This document shows positions 1 to 5,080 of a stretch of 5,866 nucleotides of DNA, piece after piece. A program made the position numbers and the translations under genes. The notes beneath the pieces are model-generated. The model searched no databases. It had not been told where the DNA came from and saw only the letters and a program-made list of their open reading frames with translations. Each line of letters starts with the position of its first letter. Within the stretch, counting starts at the first letter, position 1. The DNA is from an uncultured Eubacterium sp. (GTDB lineage Bacteria > Bacillota > Clostridia > Oscillospirales > Acutalibacteraceae): the NCBI GenBank assembly GCA_945979635.1, contig CAMFPZ010000061.1:1-5866 (forward strand). The letters are read 5' to 3'.

Positions 1-254
1 GCCTTGCCAGCCTCCTCAAATGCAGGGGCAGTGTTTTCCGGTGCAACGGCTCTAAAGCCTCTATGGGCAACCATAATCGTATCATCCTTGATTATATCCG
101 AAGCAGATACAACCTCATAATCAACGGGAGTGCAATACCAATTTAGTGCATAAAATCCGGCACACACAACCGCAATTAGCAAAAACGCAAATATGCAAAG
201 AATTATTACAGCTATTTTTTTACCTCTTGACCACTTCTTTTTTTCGTTACTCAT
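1..254 (-). CDS. Membrane-anchored glycerophosphodiester phosphodiesterase, N-terminal part
   Basis: This reading frame starts at ATG 254-252 and runs off the window edge, so only about 84 N-terminal residues are visible. After a short basic N-terminus (MSNEKKKWSRGKK) there is one hydrophobic membrane segment at roughly residues 14-37. From residue 61 comes MVAHRGF followed by APENT at 71-75. The HRG and PENT pair is the hallmark start of the GDPD TIM barrel, which hydrolyses glycerophosphodiesters to glycerol-3-phosphate and an alcohol; the His of HRG and the Glu of PENT are family active-site residues. The catalytic domain therefore probably faces outside the cell, tethered to the membrane. 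An AGGAGG site (269-264) lies 9 bases upstream, inside the last codons of the nitroreductase gene, whose stop is one base away, so the two are co-transcribed and probably translationally coupled. The C-terminal part of the barrel is not visible, so substrate class cannot be judged. Confidence 0.9.
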   Translation of the reverse strand, partial: MSNEKKKWSRGKKIAVIILCIFAFLLIAVVCAGFYALNWYCTPVDYEVVSASDIIKDDTIMVAHRGFRAVAPENTAPAFEEAGK

Positions 255-255
255 C

Positions 256-1026
256 TTAATTTTCCTCCTCGTTCTTTGATTCAAATTTTATTCTCTGTGA
301 CTGTGTTTGTTCAAACACGTTATCAAAGCTCCATTTTCCGTTTATTCCCTTTGACTTTACTCCTATCAAAAAATGAAGCTTCGCAATTCCGAAATCAACG
401 CTCTTATCCGAATATGGCTCATCAACCGAAGCACTCAATATGCCGTTTTCGTATCTGAATTTTACAGGTCGCCTGTTCACAGCCGACGGTCCCATCTCTA
501 CGAGCTTCAGTCCATACGCATATTCCTCGGGCAGCTTCGCATCACACACCTCGAACATATCCTGATATGTTTTATTCTTCTTATGGGTTGCATTATACAT
601 CGTTTTTTCGATTATACTGTATTTGTCCTTCACATATCCCATAGTTATGACTGCATAAATTCGCTTGTCGTTAGAAAGATTTATTGTCTCATAAACCTTA
701 TTTTCGTTATATGTGCCTGAAACCCAACAGGTTCCCAGCCCGTGATAAACACATTGCAGCACAATACTTTCGCCATAGTATCCGCAGTCCTCTCTCGCCT
801 TTTGAGTATCGGGACCTGCAACAACAATCATACTGAACTTACCGGTGAAAATTTTGAAAAACGGCGTTGCGTCCTCAATAAAAATAAAATCCAGTCCTGC
901 ACTTTCGTTGACGGTATCAACCATATCGCTAATAACCTGCTTAACATCGTCTTCAAGTGGAATTTGGCGATATGAACGACGCGAATGTCTTTTTTCTATT
1001 GCTTCAATATATTGTTCGTTTGTCAT
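256..1026 (-). CDS. Nitroreductase-family protein, TM1586 type
   Basis: A 256-residue protein of the FMN-dependent nitroreductase fold, probably a cytoplasmic flavin oxidoreductase of unknown substrate. The N-terminus has the FMN-binding motif RHSRRSY (residues 13-19). A middle segment, GESIVLQCVYHGLGTCW (about 85-101), is the usual nitroreductase helix and glycine turn. The second half has GPSAVNRRPVKF (179-190) and DFGIAKLHFLIG (211-222), which resemble the second-half motifs of the 'putative TM nitroreductase' family (Pfam PF14512), where one chain holds both half-domains. I start it at ATG 1026-1024 because AGGAG (1039-1035) is 8 bases upstream; an in-frame TTG at 1032-1030 sits only 2 bases from that site. 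It is the first gene of an operon with the downstream phosphodiesterase. No catalytic activity can be assigned from sequence, and members of this family are often annotated without a known reaction. Confidence 0.88.
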   Translation of the reverse strand: MTNEQYIEAIEKRHSRRSYRQIPLEDDVKQVISDMVDTVNESAGLDFIFIEDATPFFKIFTGKFSMIVVAGPDTQKAREDCGYYGESIVLQCVYHGLGTCWVSGTYNENKVYETINLSNDKRIYAVITMGYVKDKYSIIEKTMYNATHKKNKTYQDMFEVCDAKLPEEYAYGLKLVEMGPSAVNRRPVKFRYENGILSASVDEPYSDKSVDFGIAKLHFLIGVKSKGINGKWSFDNVFEQTQSQRIKFESKNEEEN

Positions 1027-1056
1027 ATCCAACGCTCCTAATAATCGTCTGAATTT

Positions 1057-1070
1057 ATTATAGCATTATA
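1057..1070 (-). promoter_or_regulatory. Possible -10 region for the nitroreductase operon
   Basis: Reading the minus strand, two perfect TATAAT hexamers lie 8 bases apart (1070-1065 and 1062-1057), 31-39 bases before the start codon. Neither has a good TTGACA at 16-18 bases; the best for the proximal box is TATACT at 1085-1080. The position is right for a promoter, but the -35 element is weak, so the exact start is uncertain. Confidence 0.4.
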
Positions 1071-1102
1071 AAGCAAAAAAGTATAGTGTTTTTGTTTTCT
1101 TA

Positions 1103-1131
1103 TTGACTTTATTTGTAAATGAGGCTATAAT
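1103..1131 (+). promoter_or_regulatory. Sigma-A-type promoter for the 85-residue membrane protein gene
   Basis: TTGACT (1103-1108) and a perfect TATAAT (1126-1131) are separated by exactly 17 bases. Transcription would begin near 1138, giving a leader of about 27 bases that contains the AGGAGG site (1151-1156), 8 bases before ATG 1165. This is one of the strongest promoters in the window and is divergent from the nitroreductase operon. Confidence 0.85.
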
Positions 1132-1164
1132 TGTATTAAGCAGAAAAATAAGGAGGTTCTCGAA

Positions 1165-1422
1165 ATGAAGAACTTTAAGAAGGTATTAAAGGTAATCGCT
1201 ATTATAGTAGCTATCGTAGGTGCTGCGGCAGGAATTTATTTGGCTATTAAGAAATTGACCGAAAAGAAGACTCCGGAGTATTTCGACGACAATGATTTCT
1301 TCGAGTGCGATAACGAAATTGAAATCGTTGAGGTAAATGAAGAGCCTGCTCCTGCAGAGGAGGAAGAAAAGCCTGCAAAAAAAGCTCCTGCAAAGAAGAA
1401 GGCTGCAAAAAAGGCTGAATAA
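1165..1422 (+). CDS. Small membrane protein with histone H1-like Lys/Ala/Pro tail
   Basis: An 85-residue protein in three parts. Residues 1-9 are basic (MKNFKKVLK) and 10-28 form a single hydrophobic segment (VIAIIVAIVGAAAGIYLAI). Residues 38-68 are strongly acidic (YFDDNDFFECDNEIEIVEV, then EEPAPAEEEE). Residues 69-84 are a Lys/Ala/Pro tail (KPAKKAPAKKKAAKK) like the low-complexity tails of histone H1 and bacterial H1-like proteins. Both flanks of the membrane segment are positively charged, so the positive-inside rule does not settle which side the tail is on. An AGGAGG site, a consensus promoter and a strong terminator make it a probable single-gene unit. I do not recognise a named family. 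If the tail is cytoplasmic it could bind nucleic acid or the acidic part of a neighbouring copy; if external it could bind the cell wall. It is real by its expression signals; its function is unknown. Confidence 0.85.
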   Translation: MKNFKKVLKVIAIIVAIVGAAAGIYLAIKKLTEKKTPEYFDDNDFFECDNEIEIVEVNEEPAPAEEEEKPAKKAPAKKKAAKKAE

Positions 1423-1449
1423 TCATTTATAAAACAAATAATAAATAAG

Positions 1450-1484
1450 AAACCGAGCAACAAAAACACTGTTGCTCGGTTTTT
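1450..1484 (+). terminator. Rho-independent terminator after the membrane protein gene
   Basis: A perfect 9-bp GC-containing stem, CCGAGCAAC (1453-1461) with GTTGCTCGG (1471-1479), extends by three A-T pairs (1450-1452 with 1480-1482). It has a 9-base loop and is followed by five T (1480-1484). The patatin-like gene begins only 25 bases later. Confidence 0.92.
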
Positions 1485-1509
1485 AGACAATAAAACAGGA
1501 AGTGACAAA

Positions 1510-2352
1510 ATGTTTGAAAACGGACTAGTGCTTGAGGGCGGAGGAAATCGTTCTATTTTTTCAAGCGGAGTACTCGATGCATTTATTGAAAACGACATAA
1601 CATTCCCCTATATCATCGGCGTTTCGGCAGGTAGCTGTAATGCAACCTCCTATATCGCGAAAAACCATCGTCGTCAACACGATATAATAATCACCTACGC
1701 AAATGACAAGCGATATATGGGACTGAGCAATATCATAAAGGGACATTCTTTTTTGAATACCGATTGGATTTTCGGTGAGCTTGCCTATGACATCCTTCCG
1801 CTCAATCACGACGAATTCGAAAACAGCGGCACAACTCTTTGTGTCGTAACGGCAAATGCGAAAACAGGAAAGGCAGAGTATTTTTATCCCAAGAGCTTTA
1901 GAGAAGGCTGCCCCGAATTGAAGGCAAGCTGCTCTATGCCTGTTGTAACAAAGGGTGTTGTGCTCGGAGACGAGCTTTATTTCGACGGCGGAATGATAGA
2001 TTCAATCCCTCTGCAAAGGGCATTCGACGACGGCTGTAAAAAAGCAGTTGTCATTCTTACACAACATAAGGGCTTTGAAAAAAAGCCTGTAAAATCCGCC
2101 GCAGTTAAGGCAATGAAAAAATATCCTAAAATCGCCGAAGCAATCGCAGTCCGCCACGAAATGTATAACGAGCAGTTAAGACTTGTTGAACAGGCAGAAA
2201 ACGACGGCACCGCATTCGTTATCCGTCCCGGCACACCGCTCGGCATTACTTCCCTTGAACGCGATACTTCAAAATTAGAAGCAATATATCAGCTCGGCTA
2301 CAAGCAGGGCTTGCGTTCAATCAACGAAATTAAAGCATTTTTATCTAAATAA
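1510..2352 (+). CDS. Patatin-like phospholipase family protein
   Basis: A 280-residue serine acyl hydrolase of the bacterial patatin (RssA/YjjU-like) type, expected to cleave acyl esters of lipids with a Ser-Asp dyad. All key elements are present: the glycine-rich oxyanion loop LEGGGNR (residues 8-14), the nucleophile elbow GVSAGS (37-42, Ser39), and the DGG motif (159-161) with catalytic Asp159. SCSMPVV at 140-146 is also typical of the family. There is no signal peptide or membrane segment, so it is probably cytoplasmic or peripheral on the inner membrane face. The length suits the single-domain family; the C-terminal 80 residues are helical and charged. The start at ATG 1510 is supported by AGGAAG (1497-1502) 7 bases upstream. 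No clear promoter fits in the 25 bases after the preceding terminator, so expression may depend on read-through from the upstream promoter or an unrecognised one. True substrate is unknown. Confidence 0.93.
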   Translation: MFENGLVLEGGGNRSIFSSGVLDAFIENDITFPYIIGVSAGSCNATSYIAKNHRRQHDIIITYANDKRYMGLSNIIKGHSFLNTDWIFGELAYDILPLNHDEFENSGTTLCVVTANAKTGKAEYFYPKSFREGCPELKASCSMPVVTKGVVLGDELYFDGGMIDSIPLQRAFDDGCKKAVVILTQHKGFEKKPVKSAAVKAMKKYPKIAEAIAVRHEMYNEQLRLVEQAENDGTAFVIRPGTPLGITSLERDTSKLEAIYQLGYKQGLRSINEIKAFLSK

Positions 2353-2362
2353 AGCATAATTA

Positions 2363-2402
2363 AAAAGCAGACAAAACGGAAAAGACCATATTGTCTGCTT
2401 TT
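2363..2402. terminator. Bidirectional terminator between convergent genes
   Basis: GCAGACAA (2367-2374) pairs with TTGTCTGC (2391-2398), extended by four A-T pairs (2363-2366 with 2399-2402), around a 16-base loop. The top strand continues as TTTTCTTT and the bottom strand as a run of five T, so it can stop the patatin-like gene (ending at 2352) and the convergent ferredoxin gene (whose stop codon is at 2407-2405). The large loop makes it less compact than the other terminators here. Confidence 0.8.
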
Positions 2403-2404
2403 CT

Positions 2405-3154
2405 TTATTGCCTTGGGCAAGTATATCTGGGTTGATTAAGGCTTTTTGCTCCGTATTCGATTGCATTATGCGGACATTTGCAAATACAGGACATACAATG
2501 AGTACAATGCTTATTCCATTTTGGCCTTCCATCGACCATAGTAATATTATTAAGCGGACAAAGCTCAACACATTTTCCGCATCCAACGCACGCCTCGGTG
2601 ACATAGAATTTTCTATCCTTAACTAATAAAGCAAAAAATGCGTCATTAACAATTGAGCTTTTTATCCTGTCACTGAATCCAATCTTTGGAGAACGAAGCT
2701 CTCCGGATTCCTCTAAATACTGAAGAAGCGAATTCAAATAAGGATTTGCTTTTTCTACAATCTTAATTGCCTCATTTTCTTCAGGTGCTTCGAACATAGC
2801 AATATAGTTTTCGGGCATAACTATATGAGCAACCCCCATATACTCAAAGCCCTTTTTGTTGCAAAGTCTTTTTAGATATTTCTCGGCATTACCGATATCA
2901 CCGCCGCAGGTCATTACAAAATAAGCCCTCTTATTTCCCGAAAACTCAACTCTTTCAATATAATCGCTGACCACTCTCGGAATTCGCCAAGCATATGTAG
3001 GTGTTACGAAAATCAAATCATCAGCCGAGTCAATCGGAGAATAATCCTCATTCTTCACCCTATCAAAAATACTAATCATATTCCGATTCAGCCCCTTGGC
3101 TAAAAACTCGGCGGCATATTTGCTGTTTCCTGTTGCACTAAACCATAAAATCAT
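2405..3154 (-). CDS. EFR1-type flavodoxin plus 2[4Fe-4S] ferredoxin fusion protein
   Basis: A 249-residue redox protein with two parts. The N-terminal flavodoxin-like domain begins with the phosphate-binding loop SATGNS (residues 6-11) and includes TPTYAWRIPRVV (51-62) and MTCGGDIGNA (81-90), consistent with FMN binding. The C-terminal part is a bacterial two-cluster ferredoxin, with cysteines at 189, 192, 195 and 199 followed by Pro200, and at 217, 220, 223 and 227 followed by Pro228. Each set has the CxxCxxCxxxCP pattern. This matches the 'EFR1 family ferrodoxin' group common in anaerobic Clostridia, presumed to shuttle electrons in the cytoplasm; partners are unknown. An extra Cys246 near the C-terminus is not part of either motif. 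GGAGG (3164-3160) lies 5 bases before ATG 3154. The gene follows the NifX-like gene by 15 bases and is the second gene of that operon. Confidence 0.92.
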   Translation of the reverse strand: MILWFSATGNSKYAAEFLAKGLNRNMISIFDRVKNEDYSPIDSADDLIFVTPTYAWRIPRVVSDYIERVEFSGNKRAYFVMTCGGDIGNAEKYLKRLCNKKGFEYMGVAHIVMPENYIAMFEAPEENEAIKIVEKANPYLNSLLQYLEESGELRSPKIGFSDRIKSSIVNDAFFALLVKDRKFYVTEACVGCGKCVELCPLNNITMVDGRPKWNKHCTHCMSCICKCPHNAIEYGAKSLNQPRYTCPRQ

Positions 3155-3169
3155 ATTTGCCTCCGAAAA

Positions 3170-3526
3170 TTAATGATTATGGTGGTCATGGTGATGATTG
3201 CAATTAGCCTTGCTGTTTTGCACCATTTCACCCTTCAAAAATTTAATAACAGCAGAATCTGCATTTCCTGAATTTCCGGCATAAATTGTTATTCCCGCCG
3301 CCTCAAGTGCATCAACAGCACCCTGGCCGAGACCTCCGCAAATAAGAGTATCCACTCCTATTTCCTTAATATATCCTGCTATTCCGTGGTGGGAATGCTT
3401 CCCCATACCCTCAATATGGACACGCTGAATATCACCGTTTTCGTCTATATCATATATTTTCATAAACTGTGTTTTTCCGAAATGCTGAAAAATCATTCCG
3501 TTGTCATAAGTAACCGCTATTTTCAT
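3170..3526 (-). CDS. NifX/NifB-like iron-molybdenum cluster-binding family protein with His-rich tail
   Basis: A 118-residue protein of the dinitrogenase iron-molybdenum cofactor family (Pfam PF02579), small cytoplasmic proteins that carry iron-sulfur or Fe-Mo-type clusters. Visible family features are MKIAVTYDNG at the start, QHFGKTQ (14-20), the His cluster KHSHHGIA (43-50) and LICGGLGQGAVDALEAAGI (61-79) with Cys63. The C-terminus ends in CNHHHDHHNH (109-118), a likely metal-binding tail. No nitrogenase gene is nearby, and many anaerobes that do not fix nitrogen carry such proteins, so a general cluster or metal role is more likely than nitrogenase assembly. I start at ATG 3526 because GAGG (3538-3535) lies 8 bases upstream and the same stretch continues as GAGGTGAT, complementary to the 16S rRNA tail. 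An in-frame GTG at 3535 would overlap that site. It is the first gene of an operon with the flavodoxin-ferredoxin gene, which suggests a shared redox job. Confidence 0.92.
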   Translation of the reverse strand: MKIAVTYDNGMIFQHFGKTQFMKIYDIDENGDIQRVHIEGMGKHSHHGIAGYIKEIGVDTLICGGLGQGAVDALEAAGITIYAGNSGNADSAVIKFLKGEMVQNSKANCNHHHDHHNH

Positions 3527-3552
3527 ACAAATCACCTCTGTCGTTTTTTTAG

Positions 3553-3581
3553 ATTATACAGGTATTAAGCAAATATTACAA
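3553..3581 (-). promoter_or_regulatory. Promoter of the NifX-like/flavodoxin-ferredoxin operon
   Basis: On the minus strand, TTGTAA (3581-3576) and a perfect TATAAT (3558-3553) are 17 bases apart. Transcription would begin near 3546, about 20 bases before the start codon, leaving room only for the ribosome binding site. Confidence 0.8.
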
Positions 3582-3599
3582 GTAAAATATTATTTATCC

Positions 3600-3628
3600 T
3601 TGAATTTTCAAGTACTTTGTATTATAAT
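3600..3628 (+). promoter_or_regulatory. Promoter of queT
   Basis: TTGAAT (3600-3605) and a perfect TATAAT (3623-3628) are 17 bases apart. The predicted start, near 3635, coincides with the first base of the riboswitch P1 stem. The -35 box sits in a perfect palindrome, CTTGAA-TT-TTCAAG (3599-3612). Confidence 0.82.
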
Positions 3629-3634
3629 CTCCCT

Positions 3635-3695
3635 GTCAGTTCGCAAAATCCTGACCAGTCACACGCCTGTGGCTTCTAAAAACAAAACTAAGGAG
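3635..3695 (+). promoter_or_regulatory. Probable class I preQ1 riboswitch controlling queT
   Basis: The queT leader folds into the H-type layout of preQ1-I aptamers. P1 is GUCAG (3635-3639) with CUGAC (3651-3655), a perfect 5 bp. It closes an 11-base loop, UUCGCAAAAUC (3640-3650), close in size and sequence to known class I loops. The A-rich tail AAAAACAAAACUAA (3678-3691) runs straight into the ribosome binding site AAGGAG. Loop bases UCC (3649-3651) can pair with GGA (3692-3694) as P2, which would hide the ribosome binding site when preQ1 is bound and so block translation. Unusually, a second hairpin (AGUCACA 3657-3663, UGUGGCU 3668-3674, loop CGCC) lies between P1 and the A-rich tail. Known: class I aptamers are about 34 bases and often precede queT-type transporter genes. 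Inferred: ligand and off-switch mode. It could instead be a divergent member of another preQ1 class. Confidence 0.68.
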
Positions 3696-3705
3696 AAAAT
3701 TGAAA

Positions 3706-4245
3706 ATGAAAACAAAACAAAAGACAAAGACAAATCTCATTGCCCAAACAGCAATCATCGCAGCAATGTACGCCGCACTGACCTACGCCCAGAATCTTTT
3801 ACTACCGGGCACAACCTCAATGGCGGTTCAATTCAGAGCGAGTGAGGCACTCAATGTACTTGCATTATTCACTCCTGCCGCAATACCGGGGCTTACGCTC
3901 GGATGCGTAATATCGAATTTGTATAATATCGGAAGCGGCTTACCGCTCGATATGATTTTCGGTTCACTTGCAACCCTCGGATGCTCACTGACGATGTATG
4001 CACTCAAGAATATTCAAATCAAGACATATCCGCTTCTCTCGATGCTTATGCCGGCAATCTTCAACGGAATTATAATCGGGTGGGAAATAGAATATTTTTT
4101 CATAGATGGTCCTTTCGAATTCGTAGGCTTCCTCACTCAAGGCGGACTTGTTGCTCTTGGTGAGCTAGGCGTTATGCTCACTCTCGCAACGGCACTTTAC
4201 TACATCATAAAAAAACGCGGACTTGATAAAAAAATCCTGAAATAA
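3706..4245 (+). CDS. queT: QueT family queuosine precursor transporter (ECF S component)
   Basis: A 179-residue, very hydrophobic membrane protein of the QueT family, the substrate-binding S component of an energy-coupling factor transporter. The family imports queuosine precursors such as preQ1; uptake needs the shared EcfA/A'/T module, which is not in this window. Family features include the N-terminal segment AIIAAMYAALTYAQNLL (about 16-32), VQFRASEALNVLALF (41-55), the polar stretch GCVISNLYN...LDMIFGSLATL (66-91), NGIIIGWE (120-127) and ALGELGV (150-156). About five or six membrane segments are likely, and the C-terminus is basic (KKRGLDKKILK). I start at ATG 3706, 10 bases after AGGAG (3691-3695); a TTG at 3700 is only 4 bases from it. 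The gene has its own promoter and a leader that resembles a preQ1 riboswitch, and it ends in a terminator, so it appears to be mainly a single-gene unit regulated by its own substrate. Confidence 0.93.
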   Translation: MKTKQKTKTNLIAQTAIIAAMYAALTYAQNLLLPGTTSMAVQFRASEALNVLALFTPAAIPGLTLGCVISNLYNIGSGLPLDMIFGSLATLGCSLTMYALKNIQIKTYPLLSMLMPAIFNGIIIGWEIEYFFIDGPFEFVGFLTQGGLVALGELGVMLTLATALYYIIKKRGLDKKILK

Positions 4246-4252
4246 GATTTAT

Positions 4253-4279
4253 AAACAGCTCGAAAAGAGCTGTTTTTTT
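4253..4279 (+). terminator. Rho-independent terminator after queT
   Basis: AAACAGCTC (4253-4261) pairs with GAGCTGTTT (4267-4275) around a GAAAA loop, with a run of seven T at 4273-4279. It starts 8 bases after the queT stop codon. Confidence 0.93.
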
Positions 4280-4320
4280 ATAATTTCGCGTTTTTTACTC
4301 AAAATAATATAGGTGATTCT

Positions 4321-4992
4321 ATGCAAATTCTTTATATTATTGTACTGTCGGCAGGTTCTTTTTTAACCTTGTTTTTGCTGAATAAGCTTATGGGCAATCG
4401 ACAAATGTCGCAAATGTCATATTTCGATTATGTGGTCGGAATAACAATCGGCTCAATTGCGGCAGAGATGGCGACAAATCTAGATAAAAGCTGGTACTAC
4501 GGTGTTATCGCTATGAGCGTTTATGCCATAATTGATGTGGTACTGTCCTTTTTCGCACGAAGAAGCAAGAAAGCCCGCGAGCTTCTCAACGGCAAGCCGA
4601 TTGTCCTGATTTCTAAAGGAAAAATATACAAAAGCGAGCTCAAAAAGGCAAAAATCAATGTAAACGACCTAATAAGCCAAGCACGAAATAAGGGCTTCTT
4701 CGACATAAGCGAAATTGATTGTGCAATAATGGAGGACAACGGAAGCATAAGCTTTCTACCCTATCCGATATACCGACCGGCAACCCCCGAGGATATTCAT
4801 AAAAATCCTGTACGAACAGGGCTGGTAACTAATCTTGTTGTTGACGGAGTATTGCAGGATGACGGAATTCAACAAGCCGGCTTAACAACCCAGGGCGTTC
4901 AGGACATTATTAAGAATAATAAGGTTCCCCTCTCCGACATCCTTCTGCTGACAATAGACGAACAACAGCAAACACACATTTTCAAGAAATAA
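4321..4992 (+). CDS. DUF421/YetF family membrane protein
   Basis: A 223-residue protein of the DUF421 (YetF/YcaP) family. The N-terminal third has three membrane segments at about residues 3-23, 37-52 and 59-78, with the family motif YFDYVVGITIGSIAAEMATN (34-53) between them. The rest is a cytoplasmic domain carrying the conserved LLNGKPIVLISKGKI (88-102), NDLISQARNKGFFDISEIDCAIMEDNGSISFLPY (115-148) and a C-terminal half that suits the longer family members. In Bacillus, members such as YetF are linked to spore or membrane functions, but no reaction is established. A ribosome binding site, AGGTGAT (4311-4317), precedes ATG 4321 at 7 bases from its AGG core. I see no good promoter in the 41 bases after the queT terminator, so it may be expressed by read-through or from a weak promoter (a TAATAT at 4305-4310 is too close to the start to be convincing). 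Confidence 0.9.
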   Translation: MQILYIIVLSAGSFLTLFLLNKLMGNRQMSQMSYFDYVVGITIGSIAAEMATNLDKSWYYGVIAMSVYAIIDVVLSFFARRSKKARELLNGKPIVLISKGKIYKSELKKAKINVNDLISQARNKGFFDISEIDCAIMEDNGSISFLPYPIYRPATPEDIHKNPVRTGLVTNLVVDGVLQDDGIQQAGLTTQGVQDIIKNNKVPLSDILLLTIDEQQQTHIFKK

Positions 4993-5025
4993 AAAGGTCT
5001 CCCCTTGATTTGTCATCAAGGGGAG
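4991..5025 (-). terminator. Likely terminator of hpf on the minus strand
   Basis: An 11-bp perfect stem, CTCCCCTTGAT (4999-5009) with ATCAAGGGGAG (5015-5025), has a 5-base loop. Read on the minus strand it is followed by ACC and then TTTTTATTT (4995-4987), a usable T tract, 56 bases past the hpf stop codon. On the plus strand no T run follows, so it is a poor terminator for the YetF-type gene. Confidence 0.65.
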
Positions 5026-5049
5026 CTGTCGCATTGGCGACTGAGGGGA
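4999..5049. repeat. Double-hairpin GC-rich intergenic element, probable dispersed repeat
   Basis: Two adjacent hairpins stand out by base composition from their surroundings: the 11-bp stem at 4999-5025, then GTCGC (5028-5032) with GCGAC (5037-5041) around ATTG. A trailing TGAGGGGAT (5042-5050) follows, whose GGGGA (5045-5049) could pair alternatively with TCCCC (5000-5004). From memory, similar 'CCCCTCAGTCGC...GCGACAGCTCCCC' modules recur between genes in many gut Clostridia. Only one copy is visible here, so the repeat call rests on that recognition. Confidence 0.55.
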
Positions 5050-5080
5050 TTAAAGCCCACTCTTCATTTTGTCATACTTT

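Noticed and set aside
1165..1422. The small protein as a toxin of a type I toxin-antitoxin pair
   Set aside because: At 85 residues with long charged regions it is larger than such toxins, and no antisense RNA promoter or adjacent antitoxin is visible.
1236..1598. Minus-strand open frame of 120 codons rich in Ser, Ala and Phe
   Set aside because: It is the antisense of the Lys/Ala/Glu-rich tail and terminator region; its composition is the expected mirror image, and it crosses a strong terminator and the start of the patatin-like gene.
3170..3526. Part of a nitrogen fixation cluster
   Set aside because: No nitrogenase or cofactor assembly genes are in the window, and this small protein family is widespread in anaerobes that do not fix nitrogen.
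3527..3535. GTG 3535 as start of the NifX-like gene
   Set aside because: It overlaps the ribosome binding site; ATG 3526 gives the family's normal MKIAVTY start at good spacing.
3600..3845. Plus-strand open frame across the queT leader in another frame
   Set aside because: It begins at the -35 box, covers the riboswitch and overlaps queT out of frame, and its sequence is low-complexity Lys/Asn from the A-rich leader.
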